From contig NZ_CP109583.1 in NCBI RefSeq assembly GCF_036250755.1, positions 8,860,001 through 8,924,000 on the forward strand: a stretch of 64,000 bases of DNA, written 5' to 3'. Every line of letters begins with the position of its first letter. The first letter of the stretch is position 1. The notes under the pieces are model-generated. The model searched no databases. It was not told the origin of the DNA and saw only the letters and a program-made list of their open reading frames with translations. The stretch comes from Streptomyces uncialis (GTDB taxonomy: Bacteria > Actinomycetota > Actinomycetes > Streptomycetales > Streptomycetaceae). The translations under genes were made by a program, and so were the position numbers. Shown in pieces: positions 1-8,765 of this stretch.

Positions 1-242
1 CCCGGTTCGTACTCGTCCGGGTCGCGGTCCAGGGCTGAGGCGTCGACCGTTCCGTCGCAGGCCGTCAGCAGCCTCACCAGGTCCGCGGGCAGGCGCACTC
101 CCCATTCCTCCTCCGCCGTACGGATGTCGGCCTCGGTCGCGCCTGGTCGCATGACGGTGTGCGAGGCGGGTGCGTGGACCGCCAGCCAGTCCGTGATGGC
201 GTTCCAGGCGGGCAGGACGTCACTCGTCATGTCTTCCCTCAT
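1..242 (-). CDS. SMI1/KNR4 family protein, N-terminal part (cut by window edge)
   Basis: About 80 N-terminal residues are visible before the window ends. They show the usual opening of the SMI1/KNR4 (SUKH) family: a Trp-x3-Ile-x2-Trp-Leu helix, PGATEADI, then AEEEWGVRLPADLVRLL and a following CDG. In Streptomyces such proteins are often cytoplasmic and of unknown role, and some act as immunity proteins of polymorphic toxins. No toxin gene can be seen here because the neighbourhood on that side is missing. An AAGGAG lies four bases before the ATG at 242. A second in-frame ATG at 230, preceded by GAGGGA, is an equally good start. The family call is firm; the function is not known. Confidence 0.7.
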   Translation of the reverse strand, partial: MREDMTSDVLPAWNAITDWLAVHAPASHTVMRPGATEADIRTAEEEWGVRLPADLVRLLTACDGTVDASALDRDPDEYEP

Positions 243-315
243 CGTGCTCCTTGGCTGAGGTGAGCAAGAGGTTCGACTCCTTCCTCTCGGTCGCCGTGGG
301 CGCAATGATTATCGA

Positions 316-1080
316 ATGAAGCGAATCTCGAAGTCGTGGCGCTGGCCCTTGGCCGGACTGTTGCTCACCTCGGCGGGCGCTCTGGTGGTGCCGGTCGGTG
401 ACATGCTCTGGCTCCACCTGGCAGTGACGCTGAGCGCGCTCGTACTGCTCGTACGACTGGCGCATCGCGAGGTTCCGTTCCCGCTGGCCCTGGCCCAATT
501 ACGGCTCGGCGGCGACGATCCGGCCCTCCTGCGCGCCCGTGTCCTGTCGGCGGCGCACGGTATGCAACAGGGGCGGATCGGCCTTGTGCTGACCCGGCTG
601 CGGTTGGTCCTGCCGGACCTGACCCGCGTACTGGGGCCGGATCACCCCGACACCCTGGCCGCCCGTTCGTTGAGTTTGCAGGTGCGGGGCGAGACGGGTG
701 ACCTGCCCGACCGCCTCTCCGCGATGCGGGAACTGATCGGCGACATGACACCAGTCCTCGATCCCGGACACCCCGATGTTCTCGCCGCCCGCTACTGCCT
801 CGCCGGGTGGCTCAAGAGCGACGGCTTCACCGCCGAGGCCGAAGCGGCGTTCGCGGACGTCATCGCCTTGGGCACCGAGCAGCTGGGACCCGATCACAAC
901 ATCGTCCTGATCGCCCGCAGTTCCCTCACGATCCTGCGCTACGACCGCACCGGCTCCGACCCAAGTGCGGCCGTCGAAGACATGATCACCATCGTCGCCG
1001 CGATGGAACGCACCCTCGGCCCCGCCCATCCGACCGCCGCCGCTACCCGGCACCTTCTCGCACAGTGGCGAAGCACCTAG
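316..1080 (+). CDS. membrane-anchored tetratricopeptide protein
   Basis: The 254-residue product starts with a basic stretch and two hydrophobic segments (about residues 9-25 and 31-46), so the N terminus is probably membrane-anchored. The rest is helical with kinesin-light-chain-type TPR repeats marked by LGPDHPDTLAAR (about 97-108), LDPGHPDVLAARY and LGPDHNIVLIARS, with a last degenerate LGPAHPTAAATRH. This is a protein-interaction scaffold; no catalytic motif is seen. It is divergent from the SMI1/KNR4 gene with 73 bases between them. No good Shine-Dalgarno is visible, so initiation may be leaderless. Partners are unknown. Confidence 0.75.
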   Translation: MKRISKSWRWPLAGLLLTSAGALVVPVGDMLWLHLAVTLSALVLLVRLAHREVPFPLALAQLRLGGDDPALLRARVLSAAHGMQQGRIGLVLTRLRLVLPDLTRVLGPDHPDTLAARSLSLQVRGETGDLPDRLSAMRELIGDMTPVLDPGHPDVLAARYCLAGWLKSDGFTAEAEAAFADVIALGTEQLGPDHNIVLIARSSLTILRYDRTGSDPSAAVEDMITIVAAMERTLGPAHPTAAATRHLLAQWRST

Positions 1081-1199
1081 GCGGACAGCGGGGCGTGACG
1101 GACGCGGGCGGCGGAGCGGGTGTTCGCAGCGCTGCTTCGAGGGGGCCTGGTCGGCGGTGGGACCGGGTCCACGCCGACACGACGACGGGTGAGGGCCCG

Positions 1200-1504
1200 A
1201 CTTCGAGCAGCCGGTCCCGGATGTGCACCACCAGCACCGGCCCGGGTGACACCAGGTTCGAGGTGACACCGGACCCCTTGAGGTCGCGCGCCAGGGACAC
1301 CGCGGAATTGTGCCTCGCCGCGAGCGTGGCGGAGTACTGCGGCTGGACCGCCTTGGGCCGCACGGCCAGCCCTCCGCCGATCCGGATGACGCGCCCCCAC
1401 CCCCGTTGGCACATGCCGGGCACGAACGCCCTGATCATCCGGACCGCCGGGACCGCATTGACCTGGTACGCCGTGGCCCACAGCTCCGGCGTGGCCTCGC
1501 CCAC
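1200..1504 (-). pseudogene. short-chain dehydrogenase remnant
   Basis: Only the middle and C-terminal part of an SDR fold can be read: a helix like WATAYQVNAVPAVRMIRAF, then RGWGRVIRIGGG, then QYSATLAARHNSAVSLAR and GVTSNLVSPGPV. The N-terminal Rossmann half with the glycine-rich cofactor loop is missing upstream. The expected catalytic Ser in the strand after GRVI is replaced by Gly, and the Lys of YxxxK is Arg. The downstream end runs into unrelated sequence. I read it as a decayed gene of the SDR family; boundaries are approximate. The damaged membrane gene immediately upstream on the same strand suggests the whole 1.1-2.1 kb stretch is decaying. Confidence 0.55.
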
Positions 1505-1552
1505 GGGACGGGATCGGTGCCCCCGGCGTTGTTGTCCAGGGACCGGCCCCGG

Positions 1553-2118
1553 CTACCGCCCGGCGTCCAGCGGCGACTTCTCCGGTGGCGCGCTCCCGGA
1601 TGCCGGACGGCGTATCCGTGCCATGAGCAGTCGGCCGCAGGACCAGCACAGGTCCACGAGCACGATGAAGGTCCAGATCCGGCCGCCGCCGTAGACCAGT
1701 CCCTCGAAGCCGGAGTTCCGGCCGCCGCCGCTCATCAGGGTGGTGGTGAACCCCTTGGTGAACAGGTCCTCGATCCAGGACAGTCCGAGGAGCAGCAGTG
1801 CCACCTGGGCGGCGGCGAACACGGCCAGCCGGGCCCCCAGCTCCCGGACCTGCCGACGAGGTGTCCTCGGTACGGCCTCCGGAACGGCTCCGGTGCGGCC
1901 GCGGGGACCGGCTCCCCGGCGACCACAGGGACCGGCTCCGGCGTGGCCGCGGGGACCGACCTCCCAGCGGCCTCCACCAGATGCTCGGACGGCTGCTCGG
2001 GTTCCTCGGGCGACTTCGTACACCCCCGAACTCGCCGGTTTTCTCGTACACCACCCGTGCTCGTCGGCGTTCCCCGCACGGCACAAGAGGTGTGCCGGAT
2101 CGAGTCAGTGGATGGCAC
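1553..2118 (-). pseudogene. two-TM membrane protein with an apparent frameshift
   Basis: Two overlapping minus-strand frames share the coding signal. From about 2040 to 1880 one frame gives an acidic Pro/Ala-rich cytoplasmic region (SPEEPEQPSEHLVEAAG and following) with third positions almost all G/C. From about 1875 down the signal moves to another frame, which encodes VRELGARLAVFAAAQ, a hydrophobic helix, the stretch WIEDLFTKGFTT, a second hydrophobic helix and a stop at 1553. Neither frame alone makes a sensible protein. A single indel at about 1850-1890 is the simplest explanation, either a real mutation or a sequencing error. The start is uncertain: ATG at 2118 or GTG near 2079. Family not recognised. 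Confidence 0.45.
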
Positions 2119-2124
2119 TTCGGT

Positions 2125-4998
2125 TCAACGGATGAGACTTCGGTCCGCGATGCCGTCGGCGGGATACGGCCCGGTGAGCGGGTGGTCCGCCGTTCGGATG
2201 TGGTGGTGCATCGCGGCGGCGTCGGCGTCCAGCCCTCGGTCGGTGTAGATCGCGGCGGCTTCCTGCCAGCAGGCGATGGCCTCGCTCCGGCGTCCGAGGT
2301 GGTGCAGCGATGTGGCGAGGACGGCGAGAGGCCAGGCGAGGGTCTCGTCGTGACTCCCGAGGGACGCGCGGCCGAGGGCGATCGCGCGTCGGCAGTGGAT
2401 GATCGCCGTGTCGTGGTCGCCGATGCCCTGCCAGCCCCTGGCGATGGCCGAGAGCGCGCATGCCTCGCCGTCGGCATCGCCGATCCGACGGCGCAGCAGC
2501 GCGCTGCGGGTGCCGTGGTCGACGGCTTGCCGATGGTTGCCGAGATCGGCGTGGAGCTGGGCGATGTTGCCTTCCGCCACCGCTTCCCACCGTCCCGTGT
2601 CGAACCCTGGGCTGAGCACACGCACCTCGCCGAAGTGGTGCAGTGCCTCGGTGAACCGGGTCTGCCGACGCAGCAGTTGGCCGAGTTCGGTGCGGGCGGC
2701 GATCTGGACGTGGATGTTGCCGACGTCCTGGGCGAGTGCGCAGGCGCGGGCGAGGTCCGGCTCGGCGTCGGCATGCCGCAGGTGCGCCAGCGCTTCCCCG
2801 CGAGCGAGCAGCACGTTGGCCTCGTGCTCGGTCCGGCCGGACCGCCGCGCCGCGCGCAGACCCGCGGTGGCGGTGTCGATGCGTTCCTCCCAGCCGCCCA
2901 TGAGCACGAGGAACCCGAGAGCGTCGACGAGGTGCAGGGCGTACCGGTCCATGGCGCGGTCGACGGCGTGGTGCAGGGCGGCGACCAGGTTGGCCCGTTC
3001 GGCGGTGAACCAGGCCCAGGCGTGGTCACGGTCGGCCACGGGATGGGGATGAGCGGGCTCGGCGGGGTGTGTCACCAGGCGTGTGCAGGTGGGGTAGAGG
3101 CGCCGGTCGGCGGTGTGAGCGGTGTGGGTGTACCAGGTGAGCACCGCGTCGAGTGCGTGCCGGCGCTCGTCCTCGGTGTCCTGGGGACCGGCCAACTCGT
3201 CCGCGTAGGCGCGCAGCAGATCGTGGAAGCGGTAACGGTCGTGCGCGGACGGTTCGATGAGATGCGCGTCGGCCAGAGACTTGAGCAACTGCCTTGTCTC
3301 GCGCGGCGGCCGATGTGCGAGGGCCGCAGCGGCGGGCGTCGAGATGTCCGGACCCGGGTGCAGACCGAGGCGCCGGAACAGCTGTGCCTGCGATGCGGTC
3401 AGTTGTTCGTAGGACCACTGGAGTACGTTGCGGACCGCCGCGTAGGGGTCCTGGCCCCAGCTCAGCGCGTCCAGTCTGGAGTCCTCTTCGGCGAGCTCGG
3501 TGACGATGTCGGCGACGGAGACCTGCTCGTACGCGGCCGCGCGCCCGGCGGCGATCCGCAGCGCCAGCGGCAGCCGCGCGCACAGCCGGATCAGGTCCTC
3601 CACCGCGGCCGGCTCTGCTTGGGCCCGCGTCGGGCCGATGATGCCGACGACCAGGCTCAGGGCCTCGGCCGGGGACAGCACGTCGAGGGTGAGCCGGTGC
3701 GCGGCTTCGGTGACCACCAGGCCGGTGAGGCTGTCGCGGCTGGTCACCAGCACCATGCACCCGGGTGCCCCCGGCAGCAGTGGCCGGACCTGCTCGGCGC
3801 TGTTGGCGTTGTCCAGCACGATCAGCATCCGCCGCCCCGCCGCCAGCGTGCGGAACAGTCCTGATCGGGCGCCGGTCCCGGCGGGCACCGCCGCCGGATG
3901 CACGCCGAGCGCGACCAGGAAATCGTCGAGCACCTCGTCGGGGCTCGCGGGCCTGCCGGGACCGTAACCGCGCAGATTGGTGTGCAACGTGCCGTCCGGG
4001 AACCGGTCCTGGACGCGGTGGGCCCAGTGCACCGCGAGCGTCGTCTTGCCCACTCCGCCCGAGCCGTCGAGTGCGGAGATCACCACGGCCTGCCCACCGG
4101 CAGTCGGTAACAGGGCGTCGAGCGCGTCCAGGTGATCGGCGCGGCCGGTGAAGTCGCGAATCGTCTGCGGCAGTTGCCGGGGCACCGGTGACGCGACGGC
4201 GAAGGGCTTCCTCGGGGCAGGCACGGCGCCGAAGGGCCGGGCGCCGTCGTCCCGGCGGGGTCGGGATTCCCCCCGCAGGATCTGCTCGTGCAGCCGCCGC
4301 ACATCGGCTCCGGGGCCGACTCCGAGTTCTTCGGCGAGACTGGTGCGGAGGCGGTGGAAGACCTGGAGCGCGTCCGCGCGGCGGCCGCAGTGGTCCAGCG
4401 TCGTCATCAGCTGCGCGTGCAGCCCTTCGCGCAGGGGATGGTCGTGCACGAGGTCCGCGAGCTCATCGACGACTTCGTGGTGCTCGCCGAGTTCCGTCCT
4501 CCATCTGGCACACAACTCCAGCGCGCCAAGCCGCTGCTCGTCCCATCGCGCGGCGGATCTGGTCAGCGCCGCTGTGCCCAGCCCGTCGAGCGCGGGCCCA
4601 CGCCAGAGGCCCAGTGCCGACCGGATCGCCTGGGTCGCCCGGTCCAGCCTCCCCTCGGCGGCATGGCGGCGGCTGTCGGCCACCCCGGCGGCGAACCGGA
4701 GCGAGTCGAGCCGCTCCGCACCGACGCAGATCCGGTAACCGGGTTCCTCGGTGCGGATGAGCCCCTGGCCGGTGTCGCCCAAGCAATCCCGCAGCGCCGA
4801 GACCGAGTTCCGCAACTGCTTGACGGCGGTGGCGGGTGGCTCGTCGTCCCAGGTCGTCTCGACGAGCCTGGACAGCGGCACCACCGAGTTCGGTGCCAGC
4901 AGCAAAGCGGCCAACAGCCGCTGACGACGCGCCCCCGGCAGCAGCACCCGCCCACAGCCTGTCCAGACCTCAAGCGCGCCGAGCACACGGAAGTCCAT
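2125..4998 (-). CDS. SARP-family regulator with BTAD, NB-ARC and TPR domains (AfsR-like)
   Basis: 957 residues. An OmpR-type winged helix opens the protein (MDFRVLGALEVW, then RRQRLLAALLL, ending near GYRICVG at about 92). A bacterial transcriptional activation domain follows, to about residue 240 (EELGVGPGADVRRLHEQIL). The NB-ARC ATPase has a P-loop GGVGKTT at about 312 and a Walker B LIVLDN at about 391. The C-terminal third is TPR helices. This is the AfsR/DnrI class, which activates secondary metabolism genes by binding direct repeats, with the STAND module acting as a switch. The ATG at 4998 fits the family start; the frame stays open further upstream. No obvious biosynthetic target lies beside it, so its regulon is unknown. 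Confidence 0.9.
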   Translation of the reverse strand: MDFRVLGALEVWTGCGRVLLPGARRQRLLAALLLAPNSVVPLSRLVETTWDDEPPATAVKQLRNSVSALRDCLGDTGQGLIRTEEPGYRICVGAERLDSLRFAAGVADSRRHAAEGRLDRATQAIRSALGLWRGPALDGLGTAALTRSAARWDEQRLGALELCARWRTELGEHHEVVDELADLVHDHPLREGLHAQLMTTLDHCGRRADALQVFHRLRTSLAEELGVGPGADVRRLHEQILRGESRPRRDDGARPFGAVPAPRKPFAVASPVPRQLPQTIRDFTGRADHLDALDALLPTAGGQAVVISALDGSGGVGKTTLAVHWAHRVQDRFPDGTLHTNLRGYGPGRPASPDEVLDDFLVALGVHPAAVPAGTGARSGLFRTLAAGRRMLIVLDNANSAEQVRPLLPGAPGCMVLVTSRDSLTGLVVTEAAHRLTLDVLSPAEALSLVVGIIGPTRAQAEPAAVEDLIRLCARLPLALRIAAGRAAAYEQVSVADIVTELAEEDSRLDALSWGQDPYAAVRNVLQWSYEQLTASQAQLFRRLGLHPGPDISTPAAAALAHRPPRETRQLLKSLADAHLIEPSAHDRYRFHDLLRAYADELAGPQDTEDERRHALDAVLTWYTHTAHTADRRLYPTCTRLVTHPAEPAHPHPVADRDHAWAWFTAERANLVAALHHAVDRAMDRYALHLVDALGFLVLMGGWEERIDTATAGLRAARRSGRTEHEANVLLARGEALAHLRHADAEPDLARACALAQDVGNIHVQIAARTELGQLLRRQTRFTEALHHFGEVRVLSPGFDTGRWEAVAEGNIAQLHADLGNHRQAVDHGTRSALLRRRIGDADGEACALSAIARGWQGIGDHDTAIIHCRRAIALGRASLGSHDETLAWPLAVLATSLHHLGRRSEAIACWQEAAAIYTDRGLDADAAAMHHHIRTADHPLTGPYPADGIADRSLIR

Positions 4999-5192
4999 CC
5001 CCCCGATTTCCCCCCTCACCGAAAGTAATCGGATCAGAGCATAGCGTTCGCGGAGAGGTCCGCTCGACGGTCGATGGGGACGCGGTGAGGACGCCGTGGG
5101 GACGGCACGCGGGACGGTGATCGTCGTCAACCCGAACGACCGGGCGACGCCACCGGCGGCGCGCCGACGAACCGTACTCAAGGGGATCAATC

Positions 5193-5666
5193 ATGGAACT
5201 CACGGGCAACCTCCTTCGACTCGCCGGTGCGGGAGCGGCGATCGCGCTCAGCGCGACACCGCTGGTCGGCGCCCCATCGGCGCAGGCGGCACCGGTGGTG
5301 AACTACCAGGTGGCCAACGGCAACAGCAGGAACGCCTGCCTTCAGGTGGTCAACGCCCACACAGGCACGGGAAACGTCGTCCTCGCCACCTGCAATCGCA
5401 GCGCGAAGCAGGTGTGGCGCATCGGCGGCGGGATCTTCAGGAACCCGGCGTCGAACCACTGCCTCGACGGAAACGGCACGGATGTCTACACGAAGCGGTG
5501 CAACACCGACGGGTACCAGAAGTGGAAGACCACGTCCGGCAGTCCGAAGTACATCAACCAGGACCGGGGCGGGAAGTACCTGCACGCGGCCGGGCGCGTT
5601 GGGGAGCATGTCGTCTACAAGCCCAGCAGCGGGACGTCGTCCCGCTGGGTGATCGGCCGGGTGTGA
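5193..5666 (+). CDS. secreted ricin B-type (R-type) lectin
   Basis: 157 residues. A signal peptide ends near AQA-APV at residue 33. The mature part is a single beta-trefoil-like unit with QxW-type motifs (KQVWRI, YQKWKT), the stretch CLDGNG and paired cysteines, as in R-type carbohydrate-binding modules. There is no attached catalytic domain, so it is probably a free extracellular sugar-binding protein. It is divergent from the SARP gene, with 194 bases between them. A strong hairpin (5688-5715) follows the stop and probably ends its mRNA. The sugar ligand cannot be told from sequence. Confidence 0.8.
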   Translation: MELTGNLLRLAGAGAAIALSATPLVGAPSAQAAPVVNYQVANGNSRNACLQVVNAHTGTGNVVLATCNRSAKQVWRIGGGIFRNPASNHCLDGNGTDVYTKRCNTDGYQKWKTTSGSPKYINQDRGGKYLHAAGRVGEHVVYKPSSGTSSRWVIGRV

Positions 5667-5687
5667 ACCGGCTGATCCCGTGAGTCC

Positions 5688-5715
5688 GGCGGGCCGCCCC
5701 CACCGGCGGCCCGCC
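5688..5715 (+). terminator. intrinsic terminator-like hairpin after the lectin gene
   Basis: An 11-bp perfect stem (GGCGGGCCGCC paired with GGCGGCCCGCC) closes a 6-base loop, 22 bases after the stop codon. There is no U-tract, which is common for Streptomyces terminators. It may serve the convergent gene at 5747 as well. Confidence 0.65.
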
Positions 5716-5746
5716 GTCCCGAACGCGGTGCACGGATGGCGGACGA

Positions 5747-6133
5747 TCAGCTGTCGGTGTCAAGGACGATCGATTCGGTCATCTTGAGCAGACAGCGGAA
5801 GTTGTCGAACCCCGCGGGATATGTCAACGGATACCCGAGCCTGGCGACGTGCCCACGTAGTTCAGGAAGTCTCTCGACGAGGATGCCCCGGCGCCAGGTG
5901 TCGAGCTCGCCCTTGTCCGCGAGACAGGTCGACACGCACCCGGCGAGCCACATGTCCAGCTCGGCCGGTTCACCCTTGTCGTTCTTCACATCACCCGCGG
6001 TACGCAGGGACGCCCACATCCCCTCGAACCCCAGCGGGCGGTAGCAGCCCGCAGTATCCCTGAGGGCCCGATGGCGCCGCACGGAGGACACCTCGCGGTC
6101 GCGGACGCGTCTGGCGTAGGCACGGAAGCTCAC
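5747..6133 (-). CDS. conserved hypothetical protein
   Basis: 128 residues, GTG start at 6133 with GAGGATCAAGGG just upstream. The protein is soluble and mixed alpha, with no signal peptide or membrane segment. The pattern GFEGMWASLRTAG, DMWLAGC and DTWRRGILVERLPELR suggests a compact helical protein, perhaps DNA- or protein-binding, but I do not recognise a family. Third-position G/C bias supports real coding. It converges with the lectin gene and precedes the enoyl reductase gene on the same strand. No function is proposed. Confidence 0.6.
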   Translation of the reverse strand: MSFRAYARRVRDREVSSVRRHRALRDTAGCYRPLGFEGMWASLRTAGDVKNDKGEPAELDMWLAGCVSTCLADKGELDTWRRGILVERLPELRGHVARLGYPLTYPAGFDNFRCLLKMTESIVLDTDS

Positions 6134-6273
6134 CCCTTGATCCTCTGGCAGTGGACGCCTGTCCGGACCGGGGGTCCCGAGCCGGGTGGCGTGGCTCCTC
6201 GGGGGCTGGCAGCGCGTGCCGGGGTTGGCCTCGGGTGGTGGCCGTTCCGGTCGCCCACTTCAACGCGGACTGC

Positions 6274-7482
6274 TCAGACGGTGGGAGTTGGCCAGGGCAC
6301 GTCGATCTCGATGGCGGCGGTGTAGTCGACGCCGGGGACCGAGAAGCCGTAGAGGCGACGGATCTCTTCGCTGAACCAGTCGAGGTCGGCGAGTTCGGTG
6401 ATGGTTTCGCTGGTGGCGGTGGACCAGCGCTGGGCGACGGCGCTCTGTACGGCGGGGGCGAGTTCCCAGGTGTCGAGGCGGACGCGGCCCTCGGCGTCGA
6501 GGTCGAGGGGGCGGACGCCGGTCAGTTGGTCCCACAGCTCGACCAGTTGATGGATCGGGGCCACCATGGCACTGCCGAGGACACCGCGCAGCAGCCCGAC
6601 GTACAGAGCGATTCCGGGGATGGCGGTGGAGGACTGGGTGACGGCAGCGGCGTTGACCGAGGTCACGGCCCGGCCGCCCAGGGACTTGCCGAGGAGTTCG
6701 TCCAACGTGCGTGCCGTGGCTTCGAGGTGGCCCTTCGCCGTGCCGATGGTGCCCTGCCGGTAGATCGCCGCGGTCAGCGGCGAGCCGATATAGGACAGGG
6801 CGGCGGTGGTGAAGCCGTCGGCGAGCAGGGACCGGTCGGCCAGGAAGGTGACCCACCGTTCCCAGTCGGTGCCGCCCATCACCGCCACGGTCTGCTCGAT
6901 GTCGTCGCCCTCGGCCGGCGCAATGGTGACCTCCTTCACCTCCGGGACGCCGTGCTCGTCGAAGACGAGGGTCTTGGTGGTGTGCGGCGAGCCGACCGGT
7001 TTGAGGACCGAGGCATACACATCGCCGGTGTCCGGGTCGGTGCGGCGAGGCGCGGCCACCGAGTAGACGAGGAAGTCGAGCCGTCCCCCGAAACGCTCGG
7101 CGAGGAGGCCGGCAACCTGCTCCTTCATCGCGTCGCTGAACGCGTCGCCGTTGAGGAAGACCATGTCCCGCCCGTGCTGTCGGGCGAGCTGGGCGGTGGC
7201 GGCGGTGCGGTACCAGCCGGCCGTGCCGGTGCGCCGGGCCGGCGACTTCTCGAAGCACACACCGATGCCGCGGACGCCGGCCCGGGCCAGGCCCGCGATC
7301 GTCGCGGCCAGGCCGTACCCGGCGGACGAGCCGATGATCAGGGCCACCGGTCCGTCCCCGCCGCCGGTGACGGGGGCGGGGACGGCCTGCCACATCTCGT
7401 CCACCAGCTGTCGGCAGCCGCCGGGATGGGAGTCAAGGAACAGGAAGCCACGGTTCTTGGGCGCGATGACGCGTTCGCTCAC
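6274..7482 (-). CDS. fabV: FabV-type trans-2-enoyl-ACP/CoA reductase
   Basis: 402 residues, the usual length for FabV. It reduces the trans-2 double bond of enoyl-ACP or enoyl-CoA with NAD(P)H in fatty acid elongation. The N-terminal signature RGFLFLDSHPGGC is at 11-23, the dinucleotide-binding loop GSSAGYG at 51-57, and the catalytic Tyr241-x8-Lys250 (YRQGTIGTAK) shows the wider spacing that separates FabV from FabI. GTG at 7482 is chosen because FabV proteins begin just before the GFxF segment; the frame runs open much further up. FabV enzymes are known in other bacteria for poor inhibition by triclosan. It stands alone, away from other fatty acid genes, so a back-up or pathway-specific role is possible. 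Confidence 0.88.
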   Translation of the reverse strand: MSERVIAPKNRGFLFLDSHPGGCRQLVDEMWQAVPAPVTGGGDGPVALIIGSSAGYGLAATIAGLARAGVRGIGVCFEKSPARRTGTAGWYRTAATAQLARQHGRDMVFLNGDAFSDAMKEQVAGLLAERFGGRLDFLVYSVAAPRRTDPDTGDVYASVLKPVGSPHTTKTLVFDEHGVPEVKEVTIAPAEGDDIEQTVAVMGGTDWERWVTFLADRSLLADGFTTAALSYIGSPLTAAIYRQGTIGTAKGHLEATARTLDELLGKSLGGRAVTSVNAAAVTQSSTAIPGIALYVGLLRGVLGSAMVAPIHQLVELWDQLTGVRPLDLDAEGRVRLDTWELAPAVQSAVAQRWSTATSETITELADLDWFSEEIRRLYGFSVPGVDYTAAIEIDVPWPTPTV

Positions 7483-8011
7483 GGTGTGGTGCCCCAGTGT
7501 TGTCACGGACAAGGAAGCGGCGGCCCCTTCGGCCGTCCCGTCCCGCAAGTCTGCGGCCGCGCGGATGAGATCGGTGATCTTGACCGCCACAACGATGTCC
7601 GGCCGCGCTTGGAGGGTCCCTACTGGCTCAAGCGGCGGCCCGGGCCAGTCCGGGCGTGGTGGTACGAGGGATACGGCGCGGCTGGTGCTCGAACGGGGAC
7701 CGTTCTCGACGCGCCTATAGCCACAGCCGCCAGCGTGCGGTGCGGGTGGGGCCGACCGATCGGCCGTCATCCCGCCCGATTCGTACGGCTGGTCTGGGGC
7801 GCTCCTGCGGCTTCGCGCTTCCGGCGGTCCCGGTGGTACCGGCGTGGCCTGTCGCAGGACCGGGAAGTCCGGTGTCCTCCAGGGGACGACGACCATCCCG
7901 GCATCCTGCCCCTGGACCGCTGAACAGCCACTTGCCGCATTTTCTGCTCGCCGTCCATCGGTGCTCCGAGCCGCCCGGCCTGCCGGACGAGGCCCGTGCG
8001 AGCATCCCGGT
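7483..8011. other. intergenic region, no supported gene
   Basis: 529 bases between the divergent fabV and SRPBCC genes. Several frames stay open by chance, but none has codon bias or a recognisable domain. It should hold the promoters of both neighbours; I could not pick out convincing -35/-10 pairs. Confidence 0.5.
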
Positions 8012-8479
8012 ATGAAGCATTTCGAGACCGTCACGCCTATCGCCGCGCCCCCTGCCGTCGTCTTCGACCTGTCGCTGGACGTGGATCTGCACACCGCCTC
8101 CATGGCCCGATCCGGCGAGCGGATCATCGGTGGTGTCCGCACCGGACGTATGGCGCTCGGTGACCATGTCACCTGGGAGGCCCGGCACTTCGGCATCAAG
8201 TGGCGGATGACCTCGCGTATCAGCGCGTACGAGAAGCCAGGAAGCTTCGTGGACGAGCAGGTGACCGGGCCCTTCCGGCGGTGGCACCACACCCACCGCT
8301 TCGTGCCGGACGGACGGGGCGGCACGGTGATGCACGACGAGATCCAGTTCGCCGCGCCGTTCGGCTTGTTGGGCGCGGCTGTGGAGACGGTGGTACTCGC
8401 CCGGTACATGCGGAATCTCATTCTGGCGCGCAACGTACATGTGAAGCAGCGCGCGGAGGAGTCGGCCCGGACCTCGTAG
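8012..8479 (+). CDS. SRPBCC (polyketide cyclase/START-like) family protein
   Basis: 155 residues with the SRPBCC layout: an N-terminal beta strand (MKHFETVTPIAAPPAVVFDL), the first helix pair, the strand TWEARHFGIKWRMTSRIS, the segment FVDEQVTGPFRRWHHTHRF, a VMHDEIQFAAPFG strand and a long C-terminal helix (MRNLILARNVHVKQRAEE). Such proteins form a hydrophobic cavity that binds lipids or polyketide intermediates; many single-domain members have no known ligand. No Shine-Dalgarno is evident before the ATG, so the mRNA may be leaderless. It is alone on the + strand, and the next gene is 286 bases away. Confidence 0.8.
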   Translation: MKHFETVTPIAAPPAVVFDLSLDVDLHTASMARSGERIIGGVRTGRMALGDHVTWEARHFGIKWRMTSRISAYEKPGSFVDEQVTGPFRRWHHTHRFVPDGRGGTVMHDEIQFAAPFGLLGAAVETVVLARYMRNLILARNVHVKQRAEESARTS

Positions 8480-8706
8480 GGATCACCTGACGCTCGGGAC
8501 CGATGCCCCGAACGGGATGAACGACGGCCGCGCGGAACGATGGTTCCAGGATCGGAGACGGAACGGGGACGGCCCCGCTGCGCACCGGCAGGCCGACAAC
8601 GACCGGCCCCCACGCGAGGCTTGTGAAGGAATGATGAACGTGGTGTGGCCAGATTCTCTCCATCATTGGTATGGACACGTTCAACTAACGCCGATAATTT
8701 GGGCCT

Positions 8707-8718
8707 TGGTCTAGACCA
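8707..8718. promoter_or_regulatory. DasR-type operator (dre) upstream of the LPMO gene
   Basis: TGGTCTAGACCA is a perfect 12-bp palindrome identical to the core of the DasR response element, the GlcNAc-sensing GntR repressor site of Streptomyces. It lies 48 bases before the LPMO start. A second, weaker half-match (TTGGTATGGACACG) lies about 40 bases further up, around 8667-8680. Confidence 0.8.
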
Positions 8719-8765
8719 GAGTGCGCGTACGTCTCACGGAACCCCACGTTCTTCAGGAGTGCAGC

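Noticed and set aside
1077..3029. 650-residue minus-strand open frame
   Set aside because: It runs across the SDR remnant and antisense to nothing conserved, has low-complexity Arg/Pro/Thr composition and is a shadow of the SARP gene in another frame.
6151..7923. 590-residue + strand open frame
   Set aside because: It is the antisense shadow of the FabV gene; the Gly/Asp-rich composition and lack of domains show it is not real.
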